The notes beneath the pieces are model-generated. The model saw only the letters and a list, made by a program, of their open reading frames with translations. It ran no database searches and was not told where the DNA came from. The translations under genes and the position numbers were made by a program. Positions 35,466 to 44,627 of a DNA stretch of 49,263 bases are shown piece after piece (the stretch's first letter is position 1; every line of letters starts with the position of its first letter). Where the stretch lies: assembly GCA_027061845.1 (NCBI GenBank), contig JAMOVS010000051.1, forward strand, positions 1 to 49,263. Direction: 5' to 3'. Source of the stretch: Thermaceae bacterium (GTDB lineage: Bacteria > Deinococcota > Deinococci > Deinococcales > Marinithermaceae).

Positions 35466-37375
35466 CACACGTCCAGCTCGGCGAACTTGGCGTACTCCTC
35501 GATGAAGCGCCGGCGGGGAGCGACGTCCGAGCCCATCAGCTCCTCGAAGGTCTCGCTGGCCTCGAGGGCGTCCTCGATCGTCACCTTTTTGAGGATCCGG
35601 GTCTCGGGGTTCATCGTGGTCTCCCAGAGCTGGTCCGGGTTCATCTCCCCGAGGCCCTTGAAGCGCTGGATCTCGACGTTCTTGCCTTCGTACTTTTTTA
35701 GCTTTTTCTCGAGCTCCTCGTCGTCGTAGACGTACTCCACCTTCTTGCCCACCCGGAGGCGGTAGAGCGGGGGTTTGGCGATGTAGAGGTAGCCGGCCTC
35801 GATCAGGGGCCGCATGTAGCGGTAGAAGAAGGTGAGCAAAAGGGTGCGGATGTGGGAGCCGTCGACGTCGGCGTCGGTCATCAGGATGATCTTCTTGTAG
35901 CGCACCGAGTCGAGGTCGAAGTGGGCGTCGTTGCCGGTGCCCTGGATGCCGGCGCCGATCGCCGCCACCATGGCCCGGATCTCGTTGTTCTTGAGCGCCT
36001 TCTCCAGGTTCGCCTTCTCGACGTTCAGGATCTTGCCGCGAAGCGGCAGGATGGCCTGGAAGCGGCGGTCGCGGCCCTGCTTCGCCGAGCCGCCGGCGGA
36101 GTCGCCCTCGACGATGAAGAGCTCGGCCTCCTCCGGGTCCTCGGTCTGGCAGTCGGCGAGCTTGCCGGGCAGGTCGTCGGACTCGAGGGGGTTTTGCCGG
36201 CGGACCAGCTCCCTGGCTTTTCGCGCCGCCTCCCGGGCCTGGGCCGCCCGGCTCGCCTTCTCGTAGATCAGCCGGCCGACCTTGGGGTTTTTCTCCAGGT
36301 ACTCGAGCAGCTGCTCGTAGACCACCGCCTGCACCGCCGCCCCGGCCTCGGGGTTTAAAAGCTTGCCCTTGGTCTGGCCCTCGAACTGGGGCTGGGGCAG
36401 CTTGACGCTGACCACGGCGTAGAGGCCCTCGAGCAGGTCCTCGCTGGTGGGCCTCGGGCCCTTGCCCTTATCCAGCCCCGCCTTCTTGGCGTACTGGTTC
36501 ATCGCCCGGGTGTAGGCGGAGCGGAAACCGGAGACGTGGGTGCCCCCGTCCCGCGTCGGGATCAGGTTGGCGTAGCCCAGGATCTCGGTGTTGTAGCCCT
36601 TGGTGTGGAGCATGCCCACCTCGACCTCGACCTCGCCGTGGCTGCCGGAGAGGCGAATGGGCTTCTCGTAAAGCGGCTCCTCGCCCTCGGCGAGCGCCTT
36701 GGCGAAGGAGGCCACCCCGCCCTTGTCGAGGAAGGTCTCCTTCTTGCCGCTCCGCTCGTCGACCAGGGTGAGCTTCAGGCCCCCGGCCAGGAAGCTGATC
36801 TCGCGGAGCCGGCGGCGCACCCGGCGGTAGTCGAAGCTCTGGTCGCCGAAGATCTCGGGGTCGGGCTTGAAGCGCACCCGGGTGCCGGTCTTCTTGCCCC
36901 GCACCTTGCCCACCACGTGCAGCGGCTCGACCACCCGGCCCCGGGAGAACTTGATGCGGTAGTGCTTGCCGTCGCGGAAGACGTCGACGACCAGCCACTC
37001 GGAGAGGGCGTTCACCACGCTCGCGCCCACCCCGTGGAGCCCGCCCGAGACCTTGTAGGCGCCGGAGTCGAACTTGCCGCCGGCGTGGAGCTCGGTGTAG
37101 ATCACCTCGACCGCCGGCCGCCCCTCGCCCGGCATCACGTCCACCGGGATGCCGCGGCCGTTGTCCTCCACGCTGGCGGAGCCGTCTTGGTGCAGGGTGA
37201 CCTGGATCTCGCTGGCGTAGCCGGCGAGGGCCTCGTCCACCGCGTTGTCGAGGATCTCGAAGAGCAGCTGGTGGTAGCCGTCGGGGCCGAGGCCGGCGAT
37301 GTACATCGCCGGGCGCTTGCGCACGCCCTCGAGCCCTTTGAGCACCTTGATGCTAGACGCGTCGTATTTTTCCAT
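35465..37375 (-). CDS. gyrB: DNA gyrase subunit B
   Basis: 636 residues, usual for the short GyrB of this phylum. GHKL ATPase domain ([39 protein letters not shown]), transducer domain, TOPRIM with [15 protein letters not shown] and [20 protein letters not shown], and the C-terminal GyrA-interaction part ([19 protein letters not shown]). It supplies ATP-driven negative supercoiling with GyrA, which is not in the window. A clear promoter is upstream and a strong terminator follows. Confidence 0.96.
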   Translation of the reverse strand: MEKYDASSIKVLKGLEGVRKRPAMYIAGLGPDGYHQLLFEILDNAVDEALAGYASEIQVTLHQDGSASVEDNGRGIPVDVMPGEGRPAVEVIYTELHAGGKFDSGAYKVSGGLHGVGASVVNALSEWLVVDVFRDGKHYRIKFSRGRVVEPLHVVGKVRGKKTGTRVRFKPDPEIFGDQSFDYRRVRRRLREISFLAGGLKLTLVDERSGKKETFLDKGGVASFAKALAEGEEPLYEKPIRLSGSHGEVEVEVGMLHTKGYNTEILGYANLIPTRDGGTHVSGFRSAYTRAMNQYAKKAGLDKGKGPRPTSEDLLEGLYAVVSVKLPQPQFEGQTKGKLLNPEAGAAVQAVVYEQLLEYLEKNPKVGRLIYEKASRAAQAREAARKARELVRRQNPLESDDLPGKLADCQTEDPEEAELFIVEGDSAGGSAKQGRDRRFQAILPLRGKILNVEKANLEKALKNNEIRAMVAAIGAGIQGTGNDAHFDLDSVRYKKIILMTDADVDGSHIRTLLLTFFYRYMRPLIEAGYLYIAKPPLYRLRVGKKVEYVYDDEELEKKLKKYEGKNVEIQRFKGLGEMNPDQLWETTMNPETRILKKVTIEDALEASETFEELMGSDVAPRRRFIEEYAKFAELDV

Positions 37376-37420
37376 GACTCCCTCAGCAAACGGGCGGCCC
37401 CGGGGGCCAGCCTCGGCTTC

Positions 37421-37448
37421 ATTATATCACCAGGAAAACCGCGGGCAA
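37421..37448 (-). promoter_or_regulatory. gyrB promoter
   Basis: On the minus strand TTGCCC (37448-37443), 16-bp spacer, and TATAAT (37426-37421) preceded by TGA (extended -10). About 45 nt of leader with SD GAGGGAG precedes ATG 37375. Confidence 0.65.
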
Positions 37449-37498
37449 CGCGCATTTCTATCCCCCGAAAAAGCGTGCGTTATATGGACCTGATCCGC

Positions 37499-39856
37499 TT
37501 AAGTCAGGAGCCGCCGTACCCGCCGGGCCAGGCGCCGTCGCTCGCGGTCGAAGGGCGCCCCCGGCGCCAGCGGCCCCCGGTAAAGGGCGGCCACCAGCTC
37601 CCGCACCGGGGCCAGGGCGGCGTGGCGGAGCGCCGCCTGCAAGATCCCGGCGTCCCACCAGACGCCGGGGAGCGGGCTGGCCCGGTACCCGCCCTGGCCG
37701 GAGCGAACCCAGTCCTCGCCGAGCGCGGTCCGCAGGTGGTGCACCGCCACCTGCAGGCGCTTGGCCGGGCTCTTGGCCTCGGGGAAGAGGGCCGCCGGGT
37801 CCTCCTGGGGTCGCAACCAGAGAAAGAGCAGGACCCAAAGCTCCTTCACCGTGGGCAGGCGGACCTCCTGACCCTCGCGGAAGACGCAGAGCCGTCCCAG
37901 CGAGAAGACCTGGGCCACCCCGGTCCCCAGCGCCAGCCGCTCCAGCACCGCCCGGCCGGCCTCGCCGGCCCCGGCCCAGACCGGCAGGTAACGGGGCGAG
38001 AGCAGCATCGGGAGGTCCTCGGCCAGGGCGTAGCGGGCGGCAAAGGCGGCGTCCGCCCGCTCGCCCATCCCGGCCAGAACCGCCTCCGCCCGGACCCAGG
38101 CCAAGAGGCGCCGGCTGCCCACCTCCCGGGCGGCGGCCCAGGCTTCCTTGAGCCAGCGGCGGCGGCCGGGACCCCCCAGGAAGGCGCGCTCCAAGTAGAC
38201 CTCGGCCAGCTCGGCCGGGCTTCCCCCCTGCCGGAAGATCGCCTCGGCCTCCTCCAGCTCCAGCCGCGCCGAGGCCCGCGCCCCCCGCCGGCGAAAGAGC
38301 CGGGCCCAGCCCAGGTGCAAGAGCCCCAGCCCGTAGCGGTCCTCGGCGGCGCGAAGCGCTCGCTCGGCCCGGCGGTAGGCGGCCTCGGCCTCCTCCAGCC
38401 AGCCGGCGTCGGTGTAGAGGTCGCCGAGGTTCAGGGCGCTGTAGCTGATCGCCCGGTACTCCTGGGCCTCCTCGGCCTTTTTCAGCGCCTCCTTTAGCAC
38501 CCGGTGGGCCTCCTCGAAGCGGCCCAGGAGCCTGAGGGCCTCCCCCATCGAGAGCAGGGTGTTGGCCTGGGTGAGCGGGCCCTGGTCCTGCTTCAGCGCC
38601 AGCGCCTCACGGTAGGCGGCCACCGCCTGCTCCAGGTGCCCCAGGTGGTGGAGGGCGATCCCCAGGTTCTGCTCCGCCCGGGCGAGCACGTAGACGTCGG
38701 CGGCGGGGCAGGCGGCCACCGCCTCCTCCAGCACCTTGGCCGCTTCCCGGTAGCGGCCGTCGCGGATCAGCGCCGCCCCCAGCCCGGTGAGCATGCGCGC
38801 CCGCTGCTCCGGCCGGGCGTGGCGAAGCCCCGCCTTGAAGGCGCGAACCGCGTCCCGGCCGCGGCCCAGGTGGATCAGCACCGTCCCCTCGATGTCCTTG
38901 GCCTCGGCGTAGCTCTCGGGAAAGCGGGCCGCCCAACGGGCCAGCGCCAGGGCGGCGTCCAGCTGCCCCCGGCTGCGCTCGGCCTGGGCCGCCAGGAGCG
39001 CCCCCTTGGGGGTGCGGTGCTCGGCGGGGAGCCGGTCCCAGGCCTCGATCAGCCGGTCGAAGGCCCCCTCGGGCAAAAGCCGCTCGGCCAGCGCCTCGAA
39101 GGCCCCTCCCGCCTCCGGCCGGCGGTAGGCCAGGTAGGCCAAGAAGGCGGCCTCGGGGTCGAGGAAGAGCGCGGCCCGGATCGCCTCCTCCACCGGCTCG
39201 AAGGGCGGGGGGCCCTGGGTGGCCTCGAGGTAGTGGAAGAGCGCCGGCAGCGGGCGCACCCGCGCGCCCCCCCGCACCCAGCCGCCCTGGAGCAGCCCGT
39301 CCAGCGCCCGGCCATAGCCCGCCTGGCGCCAGGCGGCCTCGGGGAGCTCGACCAGCAAAAGCCCCAAGAGCTCGCGCTCGGGGGCCGAGAGCCGGCTCAG
39401 AAACCCCTCGATCAGCCCGCGCAGGGGCTCCTCGGCCGGCTCCGCCACCCCGGCCTCGAACCCCCGGCGCACCAGGACCGGCCAGCCCCCCAGCTTGCCG
39501 CTGCCCGAGGCCGCCAGCCGGGCGGCTCCCAGCCGGCGGGCGAGCTCCCGCACCTCGGCCTCGTCGAAGGCCAGCCTTTCCGGCCCGAAGAGGGCGACCT
39601 CGGGGCCGGCCAGGGGGCGGCGGGGGAGGGCGTAGACCCGGCCGGGGAGGAAGGCGGGGGGCGGGGCCTCGAGGTCGTAGGCCGCCGGCTCCTGGCCCGG
39701 TTCGCTGCGGTAGGGAATCCCTTCCTCCCGGGCCAGCTCCTTCAAAAGCAGGGTCTTGCCAAACCCGGGCGGCCCCCAGAGGACGACCGGCCCCTCTTTA
39801 AGCGCGCGACGCACCCGCGCGATCAGCTCCGGCCGGTAGAGGTAGCCCGAGGCCAT
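37499..39856 (-). CDS. NTPase-TPR transcriptional regulator with C-terminal OmpR/SARP-type winged helix
   Basis: 785 residues. N-terminal STAND/AAA-like NTPase with Walker A GPPGFGKT (about 28-35); helical middle with at least six TPR units (about 260-600, for example QNLGIALHHLGHLEQAVAAYREAL and ALNLGDLYTDAGWLEEAEAAYRRAE); C-terminal winged helix (about 655-735: FSLGRLCVFREGQEVRLPTVKELWVLL to RLQVAVHHLRTALGE, GGYRASP). Regulators with this DNA-binding fold recognise direct repeats of 11-bp period. Such repeats (GTTTAACC twice) lie immediately upstream, between this gene and the divergent lipoprotein, and overlap TAAACT (39869-39874), its own -10 candidate. The signal sensed is unknown. Confidence 0.85.
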   Translation of the reverse strand: MASGYLYRPELIARVRRALKEGPVVLWGPPGFGKTLLLKELAREEGIPYRSEPGQEPAAYDLEAPPPAFLPGRVYALPRRPLAGPEVALFGPERLAFDEAEVRELARRLGAARLAASGSGKLGGWPVLVRRGFEAGVAEPAEEPLRGLIEGFLSRLSAPERELLGLLLVELPEAAWRQAGYGRALDGLLQGGWVRGGARVRPLPALFHYLEATQGPPPFEPVEEAIRAALFLDPEAAFLAYLAYRRPEAGGAFEALAERLLPEGAFDRLIEAWDRLPAEHRTPKGALLAAQAERSRGQLDAALALARWAARFPESYAEAKDIEGTVLIHLGRGRDAVRAFKAGLRHARPEQRARMLTGLGAALIRDGRYREAAKVLEEAVAACPAADVYVLARAEQNLGIALHHLGHLEQAVAAYREALALKQDQGPLTQANTLLSMGEALRLLGRFEEAHRVLKEALKKAEEAQEYRAISYSALNLGDLYTDAGWLEEAEAAYRRAERALRAAEDRYGLGLLHLGWARLFRRRGARASARLELEEAEAIFRQGGSPAELAEVYLERAFLGGPGRRRWLKEAWAAAREVGSRRLLAWVRAEAVLAGMGERADAAFAARYALAEDLPMLLSPRYLPVWAGAGEAGRAVLERLALGTGVAQVFSLGRLCVFREGQEVRLPTVKELWVLLFLWLRPQEDPAALFPEAKSPAKRLQVAVHHLRTALGEDWVRSGQGGYRASPLPGVWWDAGILQAALRHAALAPVRELVAALYRGPLAPGAPFDRERRRLARRVRRLLT

Positions 39857-39858
39857 AG

Positions 39859-39893
39859 GTTTAACCAGAGTTTAACCGAGCCACCCCTAGGGT
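39859..39893 (+). promoter_or_regulatory. 11-bp tandem repeat promoter P4
   Basis: GTTTAACC at 39859-39866 and 39870-39877 (11-bp period), then TAGGGT at 39888-39893 as -10, a 20-nt leader and SD GGAGG at 39901-39905 before ATG 39914. The regulator gene starts at 39856 on the other strand, so the repeats can control both directions. Confidence 0.6.
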
Positions 39894-39913
39894 CGCGGTT
39901 GGAGGTGGAAAGC

Positions 39914-40810
39914 ATGCGGTTTCGGCTGATCGGACTTTTGGTTTTGGCGGGCCTCCTGGCCGCCTGCGGCGGCAGCGGCGGCGCCGGGGGCGGCGGAAAC
40001 GGCGGCGGGGGCACCCCGCCGGCGCCCACGGTCGACCCCGAAAAAACCGCCCAGGTCCTGGGGAACGCTTACACCGAGCTGCAAGCCCTCACCCAACCGT
40101 TGAGCCCGGTAGGGCTGCCGGTCCCAATGATCCCGATCCTGCAAGCCGGGGTCGCGCCGCTTAGCAGCTGGAGCTGGAACTGCCAGCAAACCACCATCAG
40201 CGGGAACACCACCGACGCCGACGGTGACGGCATCCCGGTCGACGCCACCTACTCCGGGGGCTGCTCCTTTACCTTCCAGCCGGACAGCGGGGGCTCGGTG
40301 AGCGGCAGCTGGCGGTTTAAGGACCTGCGCATCGTCGACCCCGACGACCGCGACCCCGAGGCCGGGTACCGGATCAGCGGGGAGATCGACTGGAGCCTCA
40401 CCGTATCGGGAACCACCCACCGCATCACCTGGCACCTAAGGCACCACGACTTCGAGAAAAGCACCCCCGGAACCTGGACGTTTCGCTACCAGGGTCGGGT
40501 GGATAGCAGCGAAAACGTGTGGATGGAATACAACTTGAGCGGTACCTGGGAGCCCGACGATCCCCAGCAGGTGGAGGGGGCCGGCTGGCTGACCGTCAAT
40601 AGCGGCAGCCGCATCTGGGGCGGTGGCCCCGACTGCTCCCAGGGCTGGTCGGTGACCGTCAGCGCCCGCGTCCACCAGTCCGCCGCCGGCTGCATCGACA
40701 ACGGCTCGATGGAACTCAACGGAAAGGACTGCGACGGAAAGACCTGCCAGATAAGGATCACCTGGCAGGGCTGCAACCACCCCAGCTACCAAGGCCAGTG
40801 CAGCGAGTGA
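39914..40810 (+). CDS. Secreted hypothetical lipoprotein
   Basis: 298 residues. Signal peptide with lipobox LLAAC (Cys19) and a Gly-rich spacer (GGSGGAGGGGNGGGG). The mature part is beta-rich and has around ten Cys, including C-x(4)-C and a pair of closely spaced Cys near the end (KDCDGKTCQIRITWQGC), which suggests disulfide-stabilised extracellular folds. A DADGDGIPVD stretch looks like a calcium-binding loop. Family not recognised. Divergent from, and probably controlled by, the wHTH regulator. Confidence 0.8.
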   Translation: MRFRLIGLLVLAGLLAACGGSGGAGGGGNGGGGTPPAPTVDPEKTAQVLGNAYTELQALTQPLSPVGLPVPMIPILQAGVAPLSSWSWNCQQTTISGNTTDADGDGIPVDATYSGGCSFTFQPDSGGSVSGSWRFKDLRIVDPDDRDPEAGYRISGEIDWSLTVSGTTHRITWHLRHHDFEKSTPGTWTFRYQGRVDSSENVWMEYNLSGTWEPDDPQQVEGAGWLTVNSGSRIWGGGPDCSQGWSVTVSARVHQSAAGCIDNGSMELNGKDCDGKTCQIRITWQGCNHPSYQGQCSE

Positions 40811-40818
40811 GCGTCCGG

Positions 40819-40847
40819 CCCCCGGGGGAAGCCCGCTCCCCCGGGGG
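40819..40847 (+). terminator. GC hairpin after the lipoprotein gene
   Basis: CCCCCGGGGG at 40819-40828 and 40838-40847 with a 9-nt spacer; each copy is self-complementary and the two pair with each other. No T-run follows, so it is at best a Rho-independent-like structure. Confidence 0.4.
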
Positions 40848-40953
40848 TCCCCTCCCCCGACCCCATGGCCACCCGCCCCGAACTCCCGGAAACGCGGCCG
40901 GGGATTTCTGGCGATTTTGATCTATGGACCGAGTTCAACCTAATCCCCGCCTC

Positions 40954-40973
40954 GGGACCAATGTCCCTATACT
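40954..40973 (+). promoter_or_regulatory. Palindrome GGGACCAATGTCCC next to a TATACT box
   Basis: GGGAC-CAAT-GTCCC (40954-40967) is a perfect 5-4-5 inverted repeat that directly abuts TATACT (40968-40973). If TATACT is a -10, the palindrome lies between -35 and -10, a repressor position. No gene starts nearby; the transcript would run toward the GGDEF gene. Confidence 0.35.
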
Positions 40974-41354
40974 CGAGGGTTTCCCTCCTCCCCCTGCGAC
41001 TCCGAATCGCCCTATCGCTCGCCAACACCGCCGTCGGCAGCCTCGATATCCGCATCGGCTGGCGGGGATTCGCGGTTTCCTGGAAAAGGATTGCTGCCCC
41101 CTCCCGGGGCGAAAAGCTCCTTGGTATCGAGGCCGGCGCCCCAAATCCCGCCGCCTCACCATACCCACCACCGGTATAAGAGCTCCGGTCAACGTCTCGC
41201 CGCCAACGAGCCTTCGCTAAATTCCTCTCGGTTTTTTCGCCGATTCCCACCCGGTTGGGGGGAACGACGGCGATTCGTCATGAAGTACCCTGGAAGTGTC
41301 ATAGCGCACACCCCTCCGCCCTGGAAGGGGTTTAAAGTGCGAACTAGGACCGGT

Positions 41355-42344
41355 ATGAAACGGACCGAGAGCCACAGCCGGCGCCGCGAGCTCCTCGAGA
41401 CCCACTGGGGCATGTACTACTGGTGGGTGATGCTGGCCGCCTTGGCGGTGTCGGTGGCCGGCCAGTACTTCTGGCGACACCGCGGGGACCTCATTACCGA
41501 CGCGATCTTCGCCCTCTGGACCGGGATCATGTTCTTCCTTTCCCGCCGCTGGCCCTTCGAGGCGAGGCTGGTCCACGCCCTCGGGATCCTGCCGATCCTG
41601 GGGTTCTACATGGTGCAAACCGACACCAAGATTCCCTACGACCACCACCCCGAGCTCTTCATCCTGCTCTCCTTCTTCCCCATCTACGCCGCCACCGCCA
41701 TGGTGGGGGTCTGGGGCTTTCTGGTCTCGGTAGCCCTGGCCGCCCTTCTGGCCTTCGCCCTGATCGACGAGTCCTTCTACCTGCCCCTGGCCGCGTTGTT
41801 CTGGACGCTTTCCGGTCTGCTGGGCTACGGCTACTTCCGGACCATGGAAAAGCTCAAGGGCTTCCACGAACACCTCCTCTCCCAGGCGCTCACCGACCCC
41901 CTGACCGGGCTGCGAAACCGCCGCGCCCTGGAGGAGGACTTTCCCCGCCTCCAGGCGCTCGCCCGGCGGGAGGGGAAGAACCTCATCTTCACGCTCTGGG
42001 ACGTGAACAACCTCAAGAGCGTCAACGACCTCCACGGCCACGCCGCCGGCGACCGGGTGCTCCGGAAGTTCGCCCGGGTGCTCAAGGACTCGGTGCGCCA
42101 GTCGGACGCGCTCTACCGCATCGGCGGCGACGAGTTCGCCGGCCTCCACATCGGCCTCGACGACCCCGACCGGCTCCTGCGGCGGGTCCGCGAGGGGTTT
42201 CCCTGGGCCGCCTTTGGCTGGGTGGACGCCACCCAGCTCACCCTGGACCAGGCCTACCGCCTCGCCGACGAGCGCATGTACCTCAACAAAGCGCAAAAAC
42301 GCGACGAGCTCCCCCGCTTGACCGTCGAGGGCACCTTCGGCTAA
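41355..42344 (+). CDS. Membrane diguanylate cyclase (GGDEF)
   Basis: 329 residues from ATG 41355; an in-frame ATG at 41280 would add 25 residues and cannot be excluded. About six transmembrane helices in the first 160 residues form a sensor region, then a GGDEF domain with ALTDPLTGLRNRRALEEDF, DVNNLKSVNDLHGHAAGDRVL and the active-site motif RIGGDEFAGL. It should make c-di-GMP from two GTP. The family's RxxD inhibitory site is not evident. A structured upstream region suggests leader control. Confidence 0.9.
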   Translation: MKRTESHSRRRELLETHWGMYYWWVMLAALAVSVAGQYFWRHRGDLITDAIFALWTGIMFFLSRRWPFEARLVHALGILPILGFYMVQTDTKIPYDHHPELFILLSFFPIYAATAMVGVWGFLVSVALAALLAFALIDESFYLPLAALFWTLSGLLGYGYFRTMEKLKGFHEHLLSQALTDPLTGLRNRRALEEDFPRLQALARREGKNLIFTLWDVNNLKSVNDLHGHAAGDRVLRKFARVLKDSVRQSDALYRIGGDEFAGLHIGLDDPDRLLRRVREGFPWAAFGWVDATQLTLDQAYRLADERMYLNKAQKRDELPRLTVEGTFG

Positions 42345-42985
42345 AGCACCTCGAAACCGCGGGTTTCGGCCTCGGCGAGGAGCCGCCGGTCGGGGTCCAC
42401 CGCCACCGCTTCCTTGGCCAGCAACAAAAGCGGCAGATCGGCGGCGGTGTCGCCAAAGGCGAGGTCGGGGGCGCCGCCGAGCAGCTTTAGGACCCGCTCG
42501 GCCTTGACCTTTCCGACGTTCATGGGACCGGCCAGCCGGCCGGTGGCGCGGCCGTCCCTGAGCTCAAGCGGGGTGCCCAGCGCCTCCACCCCGGGGCCGA
42601 TTCTCCGGGCGAAGGCCTCGACCACCGGCTGGTAGGCGCCGGAGGCGATCACCACCCGGTGGCCTCCCTGGTAGAGCTCGCGGAGCCGGGCCAGGGCCTT
42701 CTCCTTCCGCCGGGGCCAGAGCTCCTCTTCCACCACCCAATCGGCGACGCGGGCGAGCTCTTCCGCGTCCATGCCGGCGAAGAGCCGGGCCAGGTTCTGC
42801 ATCCAGAGGTTCTGGTACCAGCGCTTCGGGAGCAACCCGGCCTTGGTGAGCAGGGCGCCCGGAAGGTGCCGCCAAAAGAACCGATCGTAGGCCGCCTTCC
42901 GGCCGTGGGTCTGGAAGTAGCGGGCCAGCGCCTTCCAGGTCTCGCCGGCGGTAAGGGTGCCCTCGAGGTCAAAGACCGCGGTCAA
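42341..42985 (-). CDS. HAD-superfamily phosphatase (subfamily IB-like) with DxE motif
   Basis: 214 residues from TTG 42985, whose TTGA overlaps the stop of the MBL gene; SD GGAGG upstream. Motif I is F-D6-L-E8-G-T: the nucleophile Asp6 is there but the usual second Asp is Glu. Motif II is VIASGAYQPV, motif III Lys in NVGKVKAERV, motif IV FGDTAADLPLL. The layout is phosphoserine-phosphatase/IB-like with a helical cap. The substrate is probably a small phosphorylated metabolite. Confidence 0.82.
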   Translation of the reverse strand: MTAVFDLEGTLTAGETWKALARYFQTHGRKAAYDRFFWRHLPGALLTKAGLLPKRWYQNLWMQNLARLFAGMDAEELARVADWVVEEELWPRRKEKALARLRELYQGGHRVVIASGAYQPVVEAFARRIGPGVEALGTPLELRDGRATGRLAGPMNVGKVKAERVLKLLGGAPDLAFGDTAADLPLLLLAKEAVAVDPDRRLLAEAETRGFEVL

Positions 42986-43875
42986 AGCGCCTCCGGGTGG
43001 TGCTTTTGCCAGTAGCGGACCAGGCCGTAGACCGAGTAGGCGCTGGGGTTGGCCGCCTCGTAGCGGGCGACGGCGGCCTCGTCGAGACCGGCGGCGAGGA
43101 GCTCCTCTTTGACCTTTTCCTCAAAGAGGGGGACCATTTCCTCGGGCGTCTTCCCTTCCTTAAGCCGACGGAGCACCCAGTCCCCCCAGTCGGAAAGCCG
43201 GGCCTCGAGGCCCTCGAGCATCGCCTCCTTGTCGCGGTAGCCGCCGAAGTGGGTGAGGTAGAGGGTGTCCGCGGGAAGCGCCCGCAAGCGGGCGATCGAG
43301 GCCCGCCAGTCCTCGAGCTGGATGTCCGGCGGCGGGCAGGGGGGAAGCGCGGGGCCGCCCAAAAGGCGCACCCCGGCCACGTCGCCGGTAAAGACCGACT
43401 CCCCGACCGTCCAGACGTGGTGGTGCACCGCGTGCCCCGGGGTAGCGTAGGGGGTAAAGACGAGCCCCCCCGCCTCCACCCGCTCGCCGTCTTCCACCGC
43501 GAAGAGGCGGTCCTGCGGCAGGGGGCGGAGCTCACCCCAGAGCTCCTTCATGCGGTCGCCGTAGATCCGCTCGGCGCTCTTGATGAGCTTCTCGGGGTTC
43601 GCGAGGTGCGGCGCCCCCCGGGGGTGGACGTAGACCCGGGCCCCGGCCTCGGCGAAGCGCCAGGCGGCGCCGGCGTGGTCCAGGTGGATGTGGGTGAGGA
43701 AGAGGTGGGTGACGTCCGAAAGCTCGTAGCCGAGCTCGCTCAAGGCCCTTACCACCTGGGGAAAGGCGGACTCGGGCCCGCTCTCCACCAGCGCCACCCC
43801 CTCCCGGTGGGGCACGGCGAAGACCGCGATCACCCCCTCCTTCCCCAGCCAGCGGGTGTCGAGGACCTGGATCAC
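42982..43875 (-). CDS. Metallo-beta-lactamase-fold hydrolase
   Basis: 297 residues from GTG 43875. The frame can be extended upstream, but GTG 43875 shares GTGA with the FAH-gene stop and has SD GGGAGG. Zinc motifs: [13 protein letters not shown] of [12 protein letters not shown] of FTGDVAG and H of LTHFGGY. A helical C-terminal extension (about 200-297) follows, as in the YdeN/glyoxalase-II-like enzymes of Thermus and Deinococcus. Substrate unknown. It belongs to an operon with the FAH gene and the HAD phosphatase. Confidence 0.85.
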   Translation of the reverse strand: MIQVLDTRWLGKEGVIAVFAVPHREGVALVESGPESAFPQVVRALSELGYELSDVTHLFLTHIHLDHAGAAWRFAEAGARVYVHPRGAPHLANPEKLIKSAERIYGDRMKELWGELRPLPQDRLFAVEDGERVEAGGLVFTPYATPGHAVHHHVWTVGESVFTGDVAGVRLLGGPALPPCPPPDIQLEDWRASIARLRALPADTLYLTHFGGYRDKEAMLEGLEARLSDWGDWVLRRLKEGKTPEEMVPLFEEKVKEELLAAGLDEAAVARYEAANPSAYSVYGLVRYWQKHHPEAL

Positions 43876-44618
43876 GTCTCCCTCCCCACCTCGTTCTTGA
43901 GCGTTCCCACGCCCTCGACCGCCACCTCGACCAGGTCCCCGACCACCAGCGGCCCCACCCCCTCGGGGGTGCCGGTGAGGACGACGTCGCCGGGGCAGAG
44001 CGTCATGAAGCTCGAGATGTAGGCCAGGATCTCGGGGACCGAGAAGACCATGTCGCTGGTCTTGCCCTCCTGGCGCAGCTCGCCGTTGACGTAGGTGCGG
44101 ACCGAGAGGTCCGAGGGGTCGAGGTCGGTCTCGATCCAGGGCCCGAGCGGCAAAAATCCGTCCGCCGACTTCGCCCGCACCCACTGCAGGTCGGTCTTCT
44201 GCCGATCGCGGGCGGTGATGTCGTTGGCGGCGGTGTAGCCGAGGACGTAGCCGAGGGCCTTCTCGGCGGGGACCTTTTTCATCCGCTCCCCGATCACCAC
44301 CGCCAGCTCCCCCTCGTAGTGGAGCTCCTTGGTCCAGGAGGGGTAGGGGATGGTGCCCCCGTGGGGAAGGAGGGCGTTCGGGGCGATCAAAAAGAGCCCC
44401 GGCTCCTGGGGCGGGGCCTCGCCGCCCATCTCGCGCACGTGGCCCAGGTAGTTCTTGCCCACGGCGACGATCTTGCTGGGCTCGGCGGGCACCAGGAGCT
44501 CGACCGAGGCGAGCTGGTAGCGCTCGCCGGTGCGCTTGCCCAGGGGCCCTTCGGTGGCGTAGACCCAGGGGCCCTCGAGGACGCCGTACCTCCCCTCGTT
44601 AAAGCGAACTATCTTCAT
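43872..44618 (-). CDS. Fumarylacetoacetate hydrolase-family protein
   Basis: 248 residues. N-terminal strand region [15 protein letters not shown] then the FAH catalytic core: [43 protein letters not shown] with metal-ligating Glu residues, [14 protein letters not shown], and [12 protein letters not shown]. Family members act as decarboxylase/isomerases (HHDD isomerase-like) or acylpyruvases. Aromatic catabolic genes are absent here, so a general oxaloacetate/acylpyruvate role is equally likely. ATG 44618 is 6 nt after TAAACT (44625-44630), which overlaps the plsY stop. Confidence 0.88.
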   Translation of the reverse strand: MKIVRFNEGRYGVLEGPWVYATEGPLGKRTGERYQLASVELLVPAEPSKIVAVGKNYLGHVREMGGEAPPQEPGLFLIAPNALLPHGGTIPYPSWTKELHYEGELAVVIGERMKKVPAEKALGYVLGYTAANDITARDRQKTDLQWVRAKSADGFLPLGPWIETDLDPSDLSVRTYVNGELRQEGKTSDMVFSVPEILAYISSFMTLCPGDVVLTGTPEGVGPLVVGDLVEVAVEGVGTLKNEVGRET

Positions 44619-44627
44619 AGGCCCAGT

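Larger units (their letters stand above)
40811..41354 (+). other. Gene-free stretch between lipoprotein and GGDEF gene
   Basis: About 540 bp without a convincing protein: the open frames here have no SD, no recognisable motif and atypical composition. It holds CCCCCGGGGG twice (40819-40828, 40838-40847), which can form a terminator-like stem after the lipoprotein; GGGACCAATGTCCC (40954-40967) abutting TATACT (40968-40973); a T6 run (41232-41237); and a long imperfect hairpin (41237-41273). A long structured leader for the GGDEF gene or a small RNA are both possible; no known riboswitch class was recognised. Confidence 0.5.

Noticed and set aside
37440-37498. Additional terminator between the wHTH regulator and gyrB
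   Set aside because: No stable stem with a T-run found; the region holds the gyrB promoter instead.
40865-41250. Open frames on both strands upstream of the GGDEF gene
   Set aside because: No SD, no leaderless box at the start, no recognisable domain and unusual composition; treated as non-coding.
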